Assembly: GCA_964513275.1 (NCBI GenBank) | Contig: CAZELN010000018.1 | Span: 1-19,803, forward strand | Direction of reading: 5' to 3' | Origin: UBA12478 sp964513275 | Lineage (GTDB): Bacteria; Patescibacteriota; Patescibacteriia; UBA9934; GWF2-40-263 | Length of the DNA: 19,803 nucleotides | Program-made: the position numbers and the translations under genes | Shown: in pieces, positions 7,143 to 13,677 of the stretch | How the letters are laid out: the number at the start of each line of letters is the position of its first letter | Numbering within the stretch: position 1 is the stretch's first letter | The notes under the pieces: model-generated | Database searches by the model: none | What the model saw: only the letters and a program-made list of their open reading frames with translations | What the model was told of the DNA's origin: nothing

Positions 7143-7979
7143 ATGACATGGATTCTTGTTTTTCTTGTGGTCACGTCTGTTGTCGTCGTTGGCGTTGTCT
7201 TCTTTCGGAAGGTTCCACACCTGCGCGTGATTGACGTTGCGTCCATTCCCAAAGAACGCGAACGAAAAATCAAGGAGCAAATCATTCTTTCGCGGTTTCA
7301 ACGCGCGACAGGTGCGAAACTCCAGCGTGTTGGGAAAACGTTTTCTCAGTTGATACAGCTGTTGTCCAAACAAGGGCGTCGTATCGTTCAAAAACTTTAC
7401 CGTTTAGAGCAATACTATCAAAAACTCAAACGCACGGCTGACGAAGGAGTGCATGCCTATTCAGATGAGGTGATTCGCACGCGTTTGGAGGAAGCGCAGG
7501 CGCTTATTCGACAGGAAGAATTCATTCCTGCCGAGAAAATTTTTATCGATATCATCAGCCATAATCCAAAGAGCGTGGATGGCTACGAAGCGCTTGGGAA
7601 CATGTATATCGTCAGCGGGCAGCTTGAACAAGCTCGCGAGACGCTTCAATTTGCGTTGCGTCTTTCTCCAGATGACGCAAGCGTGAATGTGTCGTTGGCG
7701 GAAATCGAGATCAAACGCGGCGAGCCAAAAGCGGCATTGCCTTTTTTACGAAGAGCCGTGGCAAAGAGGTCAAAGAATCCACGATACTTAGATTATTATA
7801 TTGAGACGGCGCTTGATGTCGGATCGCTCAAAGATGCTCGCGAGGGGATTCAGTCCCTCAAAGAAGTGAACCCGGAAAACAAGAAGATCGAGGAGTTTGA
7901 AGCACGGTTCCAGGAAAAGAAAGAAGCCTATATTCAGAAAACCACCACTGAAGATAGCGAGGCTTCACAAGAGGAGTAG
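7143..7979 (+). CDS. Membrane-anchored TPR protein
   Basis: This 278-residue protein has an N-terminal membrane helix (residues 2-20, ILVFLVVTSVVVVGVVFF), then RK, so by the positive-inside rule the rest should be cytoplasmic. A basic, probably helical linker (about 35-105) leads to three or four tetratricopeptide repeats at about 113-246. Clear TPR signatures are AEKIFIDIISHNPKSVDGYEALGNMY and ARETLQFALRLSPDDASVNVSLAEI. The tail is acidic. TPR proteins scaffold protein complexes; the partner here cannot be read from sequence. The ATG at 7143 follows the tpiA stop by one base (TAA-T-ATG), which is a better start than any upstream codon inside tpiA. Confidence 0.82.
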   Translation: MTWILVFLVVTSVVVVGVVFFRKVPHLRVIDVASIPKERERKIKEQIILSRFQRATGAKLQRVGKTFSQLIQLLSKQGRRIVQKLYRLEQYYQKLKRTADEGVHAYSDEVIRTRLEEAQALIRQEEFIPAEKIFIDIISHNPKSVDGYEALGNMYIVSGQLEQARETLQFALRLSPDDASVNVSLAEIEIKRGEPKAALPFLRRAVAKRSKNPRYLDYYIETALDVGSLKDAREGIQSLKEVNPENKKIEEFEARFQEKKEAYIQKTTTEDSEASQEE

Positions 7980-7992
7980 GGTTTGTTATTAT
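7964..7992 (+). promoter_or_regulatory. Promoter ahead of the tRNA-like locus
   Basis: TTCACA (7964-7969) and TATTAT (7987-7992) are separated by 17 bases, 5 of 6 matches at each box. The -35 lies inside the end of the TPR gene. The predicted start near 7999 is just ahead of the tRNA-like sequence at 8005, so it could also transcribe tRNA-Thr at 8161 through the intervening sequence. Confidence 0.6.
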
Positions 7993-8004
7993 TTTCGCGC
8001 TTAT

Positions 8005-8042
8005 GCCGCAGTAGCTCAGTTGGTAGAGCGCGTCCATGGTAA
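8005..8042 (+). pseudogene. 5' half of a tRNA (Thr-like), without a proper 3' half
   Basis: The sequence from GCCGCAGTAGCTCAGTTGG through ATGGTAA matches the 5' half of tRNA-Thr at 8161, including acceptor strand, D arm and anticodon loop with GGT. It then breaks off. The expected GGACG anticodon strand and CTGCGGC acceptor strand are absent from the next 120 bases. A piece resembling a variable loop and T arm (AGGTCACCGGTTCG) appears at 8137-8150 but does not fold correctly. AAACAGGTC occurs both at 8043-8051 and 8132-8140, suggesting an insertion or duplication of about 90 bases. The alternatives are an intron-containing tRNA or an att-site remnant; I favour a broken gene. Confidence 0.6.
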
Positions 8043-8160
8043 TAAACAGGTCTATGTTGGATCGTCAGAAAGAGGCATAAATAAACATCAAAGTTGACCT
8101 TTCGAGTGGGCTAAGACCTACTCTCGCAGAAAACAGGTCACCGGTTCGTAGAAATCTAAT
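8043..8160 (+). other. Sequence between tRNA fragment and tRNA-Thr, with hairpin
   Basis: This stretch contains no gene. The AAACAGGTC direct repeat lies near both ends. Within it GAGTGGG/CCTACTC (about 8105-8124) forms a 7-bp stem, and flanking GACC-TTTC and GAAA...GGTC can extend it. It is too short for a group I intron and I see none of the conserved group I core. Confidence 0.4.
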
Positions 8161-8236
8161 GCCGCCGTAGCTCAGTTGGTAGAGCGTCGCCATGGTAAGG
8201 CGAAGGTCCGCAGTTCAACCCTGCGCGGTGGCTCCA
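8161..8236 (+). tRNA. tRNA-Thr (anticodon GGU)
   Basis: All arms fold: acceptor GCCGCCG/CGGTGGC (one G-U), D stem GCTC/GAGC, anticodon stem TCGCC/GGCGA with loop ATGGTAA giving anticodon GGU, a 5-base variable loop, and T stem CGCAG/CTGCG with loop TTCAACC. The CCA end is encoded. The total is 76 bases. It reads ACC and ACU threonine codons. The discriminator base is U rather than the A I would expect in many bacterial tRNA-Thr. The integrase gene starts 36 bases beyond the CCA, so this tRNA is the probable attachment site of the adjacent mobile region. Confidence 0.93.
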
Positions 8237-8275
8237 TTAAAAAACATTGCATAGGTACGCAGTGTTTTTTAATGG
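8234..8275 (+). promoter_or_regulatory. Inverted repeat joining the tRNA CCA end to the integrase start codon
   Basis: CCATTAAAAAACATTGC (8234-8250) and GCAGTGTTTTTTAATGG (8259-8275) pair over 17 positions, 16 Watson-Crick and one U-G, around an 8-base loop. The left arm begins with the tRNA CCA end and the right arm contains the integrase ATG (8272-8274). The T-run makes it a plausible terminator for the tRNA. In a longer transcript it would bury the integrase start codon. Confidence 0.75.
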
Positions 8276-9165
8276 ACATTGCAATTTTAGCGGAGAAATT
8301 TTGCGACCACTCGTCGTACATTCGGGGTTATTCAAAAGACACGATCAAGCGATACCGGCAGGTCATCAATTTCTTTTGTCGATTTGCGAAGATCACAAAT
8401 ATCGAGGAGGTGACGGATCAGAACGTGCGGGAGCTGTTTCTTTTTGGTCGGGTGGAGAGAAACTGGAAACCAAATACGTTCGTCTGTTACCACAAATCAC
8501 TGCTGGTTTTCTTTCGTTGGTGTGTTGAGCGCAAGTGCATGGAGAAAAATCCGGTGCTCGACATAGAGATGCCGAGAATCGAAAAACGCCTTCCACCTAA
8601 GCTCACAAAACAAGAAGCGCATCGATTGCTCGAAATCGTATACAACTATCCCTACGATTATAAATTTTTGCGATACAGAAATCACGCGATTTTTTCGACG
8701 TTCGTGTTTGCGGGGCTTCGAAAAAAGGAACTTCTGAACTTACGGCTTACAGACGTTGATATTGAAAATTTGACCCTGTTTATCAATCAGGGCAAGGGAA
8801 GTAAAGATCGTGTTGTTCCTATCAGTTTTACACTCGCACAAAGTTTGAAGAAGTATATGGAGGAAAGACGGAGGTTGAACAAAACGTGTCCTGAATTTTT
8901 CTGCTCGCTTAATCGTAACACCGGTTTTACCGATACCGGACTTAAACGGTTGACGGTGAAGATACGGCAATCGTCTAAAATCAATTTTACTATTCACAAG
9001 TTGAGACACACGTTTGCAACGCTCATGTTGGAAGGTGGATGCGATATTTACAGCCTTTCTCGTATGATGGGGCACAGTGACATTAAAACGACAACGATTT
9101 ATCTCTCCGCCAGCGCTGAGCATTTGAGAGCGCAGATGGTGAAGCATCCGCTTAATGATTTATGA
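8272..9165 (+). CDS. Tyrosine recombinase / integrase (XerC/D-like)
   Basis: This 297-residue protein has a SAM-like N-terminal core-binding domain (about residues 1-95, with SKDTIKRYRQVINFF) and a C-terminal catalytic domain. The catalytic residues are all present: Arg150 in FAGLRKKEL, Lys in GKGSKDR (175 or 178), His242 and Arg245 in IHKLRHTFAT, His268 in MMGHSDIKTT and the nucleophile Tyr277 in TIYLS. It should perform site-specific recombination. I chose ATG 8272; earlier in-frame codons lie within the tRNA gene. There is no Shine-Dalgarno and the start lies in a hairpin arm. Its place next to the 3' end of tRNA-Thr is typical of island or prophage integrases. It overlaps the next gene by ATGA. 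Confidence 0.92.
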   Translation: MDIAILAEKFCDHSSYIRGYSKDTIKRYRQVINFFCRFAKITNIEEVTDQNVRELFLFGRVERNWKPNTFVCYHKSLLVFFRWCVERKCMEKNPVLDIEMPRIEKRLPPKLTKQEAHRLLEIVYNYPYDYKFLRYRNHAIFSTFVFAGLRKKELLNLRLTDVDIENLTLFINQGKGSKDRVVPISFTLAQSLKKYMEERRRLNKTCPEFFCSLNRNTGFTDTGLKRLTVKIRQSSKINFTIHKLRHTFATLMLEGGCDIYSLSRMMGHSDIKTTTIYLSASAEHLRAQMVKHPLNDL

Positions 9166-9650
9166 CACGATGTATGTCCGTTCAAGTCGCGACAAAATCA
9201 AATGATGAAGATTTTCTCACACCGTCTTTCTATCAGACACAACCAAAACAAAGAGGCTGTGGCAGACCGTTATTTGATGGCAAAAATGAGAACGAGGTGA
9301 TTGCGAAACTCCAGTATGCGTTTTCAATAGGCTCCACGACTGCGGAGGCTTGTAAGTTCGCGGAAATTTCAACGGATTCACTCTATCGGTACTGTCAAAA
9401 GTATCCTGAGTTTCGCGACAAAATCCAGCTTTTACAGACGACACCTACGTTGATGGCAAGGATGAGCATTTTCAAAGCCTTGCAGATGGGTGATGGAAAA
9501 ATGGCAATGTGGTATTTAGAACGAAAACGTCCGCAAGAATTTTCGCCTCGCGCCGCAGAACAGTATCAGCTAAGCAGACAAGAACGGAGAATCGAATACT
9601 TAGAGGGTTTGCTTTGTAAAAACAGGGTTCGTTTTTCATGGGCAGAATAA
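9162..9650 (+). CDS. Small helix-turn-helix protein, terminase-small-subunit-like
   Basis: This 162-residue protein is coupled to the integrase by an ATGA overlap; a second in-frame ATG at 9174 is an alternative start. After a polar N-terminus and a GCGRPLFDG segment, residues 58-80 (STTAEACKFAEISTDSLYRY) read as a helix-turn-helix like those in small terminase subunits and other phage DNA-binding proteins. The following YPEFRDKIQ...GDGKMAMWYLERKRPQEFSP pattern is also common in that group. The C-terminal 30 residues look like a coiled coil (QYQLSRQERRIEYLEGLL). No large terminase is nearby, so packaging is unlikely here. A directionality or regulatory role for the integrase is a reasonable guess only. 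Confidence 0.6.
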   Translation: MTRCMSVQVATKSNDEDFLTPSFYQTQPKQRGCGRPLFDGKNENEVIAKLQYAFSIGSTTAEACKFAEISTDSLYRYCQKYPEFRDKIQLLQTTPTLMARMSIFKALQMGDGKMAMWYLERKRPQEFSPRAAEQYQLSRQERRIEYLEGLLCKNRVRFSWAE

Positions 9651-9675
9651 TACACAGAAGAAGTAAAAAAATACC

Positions 9676-9703
9676 TTGCATTCGTAGGGTTTTTTGCTAT
9701 CAT
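9676..9703 (+). promoter_or_regulatory. Probable promoter of the folded leader
   Basis: TTGCAT (9676-9681) and TATCAT (9698-9703) are separated by 16 bases. The -10 matches at 5 of 6 positions and the -35 only partly. The predicted start is near 9711, directly before the hairpin cluster. The overlapping AAAAAATACCT...AGGGTTTTTT sequence (about 9665-9696) may serve as a weak terminator for the upstream genes. Confidence 0.5.
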
Positions 9704-9710
9704 ATCCTCA

Positions 9711-9898
9711 CAACTTAACCCGCCTAAACTCTGAATTTATTTTAGGGCATGGCATCAAAGCCAAGCAGGATACTGAACCCGTCGTTCAGCAATCCTGCTT
9801 GGTCGTACCCGAAAGGGCTACGTTCCCCGCAAGGGGAAAAGCTGGCGGCGGGTTTTGTGTTGTCCGCCAGTATAAATACCTAACCAAGCAGGGTATCT
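9711..9898 (+). ncRNA. Highly folded 5' leader with alternative helix over the start region
   Basis: The 188 bases before the ATG at 9899 form a chain of hairpins. They are CCTAAA/TTTAGG (9723-9746), CCAAGCAGGAT/ATCCTGCTTGG extended by CTGAAC/GTTCAG (9761-9802), and a GAAA tetraloop stem CGTACCC/GGG-C-TACG (9804-9822). A perfect TTCCCC-GCAA-GGGGAA follows (9823-9838), then CTGGCGG/CCGCCAG (9842-9870). CCAAGCAGGGT at 9884-9894, just before the start codon, repeats the left arm of the second hairpin. It can pair with the same strand (9792-9802) over 11 positions, one G-U. This is a switch-like arrangement: one strand pairs either within the leader or with the start region. I match it to no known riboswitch family. 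An alternative is a recombination site of the adjacent integrase. Confidence 0.6.
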
Positions 9899-10477
9899 AT
9901 GCAAAAGCAAATTCTTGATCGACTGAATAATCCAGTCGTCATCGTTCTTGTAGTTTTATTGGTCATCAGTGTCGGATACATCGTCTTTGTTCCAAAGAGC
10001 ACGCCATTAGAGGAAGCGGATTCTGGCGAGGTGGTCACGGAAACACCGGTCAGTATCGAGTCTGTGGCGTATACGCAAGCTCAAAGCTATGTCACGGAAG
10101 TCTTAAAGACTCCTAGCACTGCTGTGTTTCCTCCTTTCGACGAGATTGAAATAGCTCTCGTTGATCCAAAGAAACTTATTGGAAATACCACAGCTGACCC
10201 TTCTGAGTTTAACACCGAAAACGTGTACAGTTTGGCTTCGTATGTCGACGCACAAAATACGTATGGTGCAATGATCCGCTCAGAGTTTTGGATAATGTTT
10301 AGATTCAAAGGTGGAGATTCGAGCGCAAGAGAAAATTGGAAACTCCTAAACTTGTTGGTTGATGGTGAGGATGTCACCGCACATTTTCTAAATTCAGAGG
10401 ACGAGTTTGTCTACCAGCGTTGTATGAGCGGCGGAGAAGATGTCGATTTCTGCAATAAATTTTTGCTGGGCGAATAA
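9899..10477 (+). CDS. Membrane-anchored protein of unknown function
   Basis: This 192-residue protein has one membrane helix at about residues 12-31 (NPVVIVLVVLLVISVGYIVFV) and then an acidic, probably extracytoplasmic domain. The domain pattern AYTQAQSYVTEVLKTPSTAVFP...YSLASYVDAQNTYGAMIRSEFWIMFRF resembles the small 'LKSPSTAxFP...SYVDAQNSFGAxxR' domain seen in many uncharacterised secreted or membrane proteins. I know of no function for it. Two cysteines near the end (CMSGGEDVDFC) could form a disulfide. Translation would start at ATG 9899 behind AGCAGGG, which could act as a weak Shine-Dalgarno and is part of the leader's alternative helix. Confidence 0.7.
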   Translation: MQKQILDRLNNPVVIVLVVLLVISVGYIVFVPKSTPLEEADSGEVVTETPVSIESVAYTQAQSYVTEVLKTPSTAVFPPFDEIEIALVDPKKLIGNTTADPSEFNTENVYSLASYVDAQNTYGAMIRSEFWIMFRFKGGDSSARENWKLLNLLVDGEDVTAHFLNSEDEFVYQRCMSGGEDVDFCNKFLLGE

Positions 10478-10500
10478 GTTCATTGATCGCTGAACCATTT

Positions 10501-10884
10501 ATGAAACAAGCAGTGTTCACTTTGGGACATAGTTCCCGACCGCTTTTCGAGTTCATCGAGAAGCTTCAAGAAAACAAAATCGAGGTGTTGGTAGATGCCC
10601 GCACCCATCCACAAAGCCGTTACTCTCCACAATACAATCAAAAAGCTCTCGCCGCAGAGCTTGAGAAAGTCGGCATCATCTATCTTTTCAGAGGCAAGAA
10701 TTTGGGCGGCAAGGGCGAGAACGTACGTTTTGAGGAAACGATTGAAGAGCTGGCGAACATGGCAAGGCACGGAAAGATTCTCTGCCTCATGTGTAGCGAG
10801 AAAGATCCGACTAAGTGTCACCGCTCTCAAGACCTCGCCCCTTTACTCGTCGCTCAGGGGTTCGTGGTTGAACATATCATCTAA
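10501..10884 (+). CDS. DUF488 family protein
   Basis: This 127-residue protein opens VFTLGHSSRPLFEFIEKL and continues VLVDARTHPQSR, FRGKNLGG and the conserved cysteine-rich end LCLMCSEKDPTKCHRSQ (Cys98, Cys106, His107, Arg108). This is the DUF488 pattern, and the length is close to the short members of the family. The biochemical role is unknown; the conserved Cys and His residues suggest a catalytic or metal-binding pocket. DUF488 genes are often found on mobile regions. I chose ATG 10501, 23 bases after the previous stop. There is no Shine-Dalgarno. Confidence 0.85.
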   Translation: MKQAVFTLGHSSRPLFEFIEKLQENKIEVLVDARTHPQSRYSPQYNQKALAAELEKVGIIYLFRGKNLGGKGENVRFEETIEELANMARHGKILCLMCSEKDPTKCHRSQDLAPLLVAQGFVVEHII

Positions 10885-10891
10885 TCCATCT

Positions 10892-11811
10892 ATGTACACA
10901 CAAAACACGCACACAGAGGCATTTTTGACCTTCTACACACGGGATAATCTCATTCACNNNNNNNNNNTTTTGAGGGGCTGGATGTGTCGGAAGGTACGAG
11001 AAAGGACTATCAAGCAAGGATCGGGATGTTTCTCTACTTTCTTGAAAAGAACGGTTTTGATCACAATAGTTACCTTTCCTTCAAGCGAGTATTGGCAGCC
11101 AGATCGGACTTGAGTGTCGCCACGAAGAACAAATACCTCTCAACCTCGAAAGTGTTTTTGCGGGAGCTGGTACGTACCGGACTCATCCCGATCGACATCA
11201 CGGCAAACGTCAGACTCTTTTCCCAGAGCAAAAAGCACAAGAAGCAAGGTTTCTGCTGGGAGGAGATCGAAACAATCGCCGAGGCTCTCAAGCAGATGCC
11301 TGAAACAAAAAGAACAATGCGCCTGCGGGCGTTATTTTGTTTGCTCGCGTTTCAAGGGTTAAGGCAAATAGAAATCGTACGGCTGTCGGTGCAAGACCTA
11401 GATTTTGCGTCCGACACAGCCATGATCCAAAGCAAGGGGGCGGATGATAAGGAGAGAATTTATCTGTCTCCTGAAACCGTCCAAACCCTCAAGGCATACA
11501 TGACCGCCACCAAGCGCAGGAGCGGTGCGTTATTTCAGAGTTTTGGAAACAGGAGAGGACAACGTCTGAGTACCCGAACCATCCAACGGGAATTTGAAAC
11601 GCTACTCAAAGACCTCGGCATCACAAGAACCGTTCACGGGTTCCGTCACTTTTTCATCACGACTCTTCTGCAAAATTTCGACGTGCGAGACGCGCGAAAA
11701 TTCAGTCGTCACATGAGCCTCGAAATGTTGATCGTATATGATGATGAACTGGACATCGCCCACCGTACACAAGATGTTTTTGCTTGCTTTGAAGGCGTCC
11801 ATGTCACATAA
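10892..11811 (+). CDS. Second tyrosine recombinase, split by an assembly gap
   Basis: The N-terminal 22 codons from ATG 10892 (MYTQNTHTEAFLTFYTRDNLIH) precede ten Ns. The protein resumes in another frame with FEGLDVSEGTRKDYQARIGMF, the core-binding domain start. The frames agree if the true gap is 2 more than a multiple of three, so the gene is probably intact. The catalytic domain has Arg in FQGLRQIEI (near 11350), Lys in SKGADDKE, His and Arg in VHGFRHFF (near 11632), His in FSRHMSLEM and Tyr in IVYDDE (near 11736). It shares little sequence with the recombinase at 8272, and the histidine-tyrosine segment lacks the usual MGH. It would close the mobile module that began at tRNA-Thr. Confidence 0.85.
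10958..10967. other. Assembly gap (10 N) inside the second recombinase
   Basis: Ten Ns mark unknown sequence. For the flanking frames to join as one recombinase, the true length must be 2 modulo 3. Both gaps in this window fall where depth or repeats could have stopped the assembler; the sequence itself does not show why. Confidence 0.9.
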
Positions 11812-11863
11812 TCATAATTACACGACAATCAATTATTGAGCCGTTTTCTCGATCCCAGAACCG

Positions 11864-11892
11864 TGCTAAACTGGAGTTAGCATTTTAATGCT
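11864..11892 (+). promoter_or_regulatory. Promoter and palindromic operator candidate of the restriction-modification operon
   Basis: TGCTAAACT at 11864-11872 is an extended -10-like element; no clear -35 is present. The perfect inverted repeat AGCATT-TT-AATGCT at 11879-11892 covers the expected transcription start and lies 22 bases before the XRE start codon. A site of this form and place is what an autoregulating controller protein would bind. Binding is inferred. Confidence 0.5.
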
Positions 11893-11914
11893 TACAGGAC
11901 AACACCTGCACTCT

Positions 11915-12130
11915 ATGGGTAACACGGATCAAAAAACAATCGGTGCGAAGATTAAAGTCTGGCGTCAGAAGCGTGAATTGACTCAAGAAGGTTTGGCTCG
12001 CAAGGCGGATATTCCCTACACCACACTTGTAAAGATTGAAAGCGACACGATACAAAATCCTACGCTTGAGACGCTTACGAAAATTACCAGTGGTTTGGAA
12101 ATAACGATCGACGAGTTGGTCAACACGTAA
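11915..12130 (+). CDS. XRE-family HTH regulator (controller-like)
   Basis: This 71-residue protein is almost entirely a Cro/C1-type helix-turn-helix domain: IGAKIKVWRQKRELTQEGLARKADIPYTTLVKIES, with the HTH at about residues 23-44. It then has the usual NPTLETLTKITSGLEITIDELV end. Its size matches the controller (C) proteins of restriction-modification systems, which time expression of the genes. It precedes hsdM by a single base (TAA-T-ATG), so it is the first gene of this operon and is translated together with it. I chose ATG 11915, giving the compact domain; an in-frame ATG at 11888 lies in the operator palindrome. Confidence 0.85.
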   Translation: MGNTDQKTIGAKIKVWRQKRELTQEGLARKADIPYTTLVKIESDTIQNPTLETLTKITSGLEITIDELVNT

Positions 12131-12131
12131 T

Positions 12132-13676
12132 ATGGCGAAGACTGAAAAAGCTCAAGAGAGCTTGGAAAAACAACTTTTCAAAGCGGCCGACAAGCTCCGT
12201 AAAAATATCGACGCCGCAGAGTACAAGCATATCGTGCTGGGACTCATTTTTTTGAAATACATCTCCGATTCTTTCGAAGATTTGCATCAGTCCTTGCTTA
12301 TCAATACAGGTTCCTACGAAGGGGCGAACCCGGAAGACCCAGACGAGTACCGCGCAGAAAACGTCTTTTGGGTTCCGCAAATTGCACGTTGGTCATATCT
12401 TCACGCGCGTTCAAAACAGCCAACGATCGGAACCGATCTTGACTTGGCAATGGAAGCGATCGAAAAAGAGAATCCTACGCTCAAAGGCATTCTCCCAAAG
12501 GTCTACGCGCGACCAAACCTCGACAAAACCGCGCTTGGCGAACTCATCGACCTCATAGGCGATATTGCGATCGGCACGGAAGCGGCGAAGTCAAAGGACA
12601 TTCTCGGTCGCGTGTACGAATACTTTTTGGGAGAGTTTGCAAACGCCGAAGGAAAAAAAGGCGGACAGTTCTACACACCGAAGTCGATCGTGAAACTTCT
12701 TGTCGGCATGATCGAGCCGTATCACGGACGCGTGTACGACCCATGCTGTGGTTCCGGCGGGATGTTCATTATGAGCGAGAAGTTTGTGCAGGAGCATCAA
12801 GGGAAACTCGATGACATTTCTGTCTATGGACAAGAAAGCAATCAGACAACGTATCGGCTGTGTCGCATGAACTTGGCGATTCGTGGCATCGATGGCTCGC
12901 AGATCAAATGGAATAACGAAGGATCGTTTCTCAAAGACGCTCATCCTGATCTGAAAGCAGATTTCATCATCGCGAATCCTCCGTTCAATCAATCGGACTG
13001 GGGTCAGGATATTCTTCGCACCGATCCTCGCTGGCAGTACGGTTTGCCTCCCGCCAATAATGCCAACTACGGCTGGATGCAACACATGATCTATCACCTC
13101 GCGCCAAACGGCGTGATGGGAATGGTTTTGGCTAATGGCTCACTTTCTTCTAACGCTTCCGGCGAAGGCGATATTCGCCAACGGCTCATCGAAGCTGATC
13201 TTGTTGACTGCATTGTCTCCCTCCCCGGTCAACTTTTTTACAATACACAGATCCCCGCGTGTCTCTGGTTTATTTCAAGAAAGCGTGTTGGCAACGGTGA
13301 TCGAAAACGCACAGGTGAAATTTTGTTTATCGATGCTACGGATGTCGGTCACATGGAAGACAGAACGCACAAGATTTATACCGATGAGGATGTCGCACAA
13401 ATCACCAACACCTACCACGAGTGGAGAAAGAAGGATGGCAAGTACGAGGACATCAAAGGCTTCTGCAAATCCGCGCCGATGGAGGAAGTGAAAAAGCACG
13501 GCTTCGTCCTCACACCCGGTCGCTATGTCGGTATTCCCGACGCACAGGATGACGGCGTGCCGTTTGAGGAGAAGATGAAGGAACTCACCTCAACGCTCAA
13601 GGAGCAGATGGCAAAGGAGCAGGAGTTAAATGAAGAGATTAAGAAACAGCTCAAGAAGGTTGGGTTTGAGATTTGA
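12132..13676 (+). CDS. hsdM: Type I restriction-modification methyltransferase subunit M
   Basis: This 514-residue protein is the modification subunit, which makes N6-methyladenine with S-adenosylmethionine when joined to HsdS. The N-terminal domain starts SLEKQLFKAADKLRKNIDAAEYKHIVLGLIFLKYISD. Then come GGQFYTP (178-184), SAM-binding motif I VYDPCCGSGGMF (201-212), YGQESN and the catalytic motif IV NPPF at 282-285. The C-terminal part has LPGQLFYNTQIPACLWF and ends in a coiled coil. Length and motif order are normal, so it should be active. The stop is followed after one base by the ATG of the next gene. HsdS lies about 2.3 kb downstream, after four inserted genes. No HsdR lies in the window. 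Confidence 0.97.
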   Translation: MAKTEKAQESLEKQLFKAADKLRKNIDAAEYKHIVLGLIFLKYISDSFEDLHQSLLINTGSYEGANPEDPDEYRAENVFWVPQIARWSYLHARSKQPTIGTDLDLAMEAIEKENPTLKGILPKVYARPNLDKTALGELIDLIGDIAIGTEAAKSKDILGRVYEYFLGEFANAEGKKGGQFYTPKSIVKLLVGMIEPYHGRVYDPCCGSGGMFIMSEKFVQEHQGKLDDISVYGQESNQTTYRLCRMNLAIRGIDGSQIKWNNEGSFLKDAHPDLKADFIIANPPFNQSDWGQDILRTDPRWQYGLPPANNANYGWMQHMIYHLAPNGVMGMVLANGSLSSNASGEGDIRQRLIEADLVDCIVSLPGQLFYNTQIPACLWFISRKRVGNGDRKRTGEILFIDATDVGHMEDRTHKIYTDEDVAQITNTYHEWRKKDGKYEDIKGFCKSAPMEEVKKHGFVLTPGRYVGIPDAQDDGVPFEEKMKELTSTLKEQMAKEQELNEEIKKQLKKVGFEI

Positions 13677-13677
13677 T

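Noticed and set aside
6640..7149. 169-codon minus-strand open frame opposite tpiA
   Set aside because: It is the antisense of a clear tpiA. The Ser/Thr-rich product is typical of shadow frames.
8005..8160. Group I intron in a tRNA
   Set aside because: The interval is about 90-120 bases, too short, without the conserved core segments, and no matching 3' tRNA half follows.
8176..8271. Upstream extension of the integrase reading frame
   Set aside because: This part is the tRNA-Thr gene and the hairpin arm; the frame is open by chance.
9715..9898. Integron attC site next to the integrase
   Set aside because: TAACCCGCCTAA at 9716 is slightly reminiscent, but the complementary R-box ends are missing. 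The recombinase shows no integron-specific insertion that I can see, and no repeat follows the next genes.
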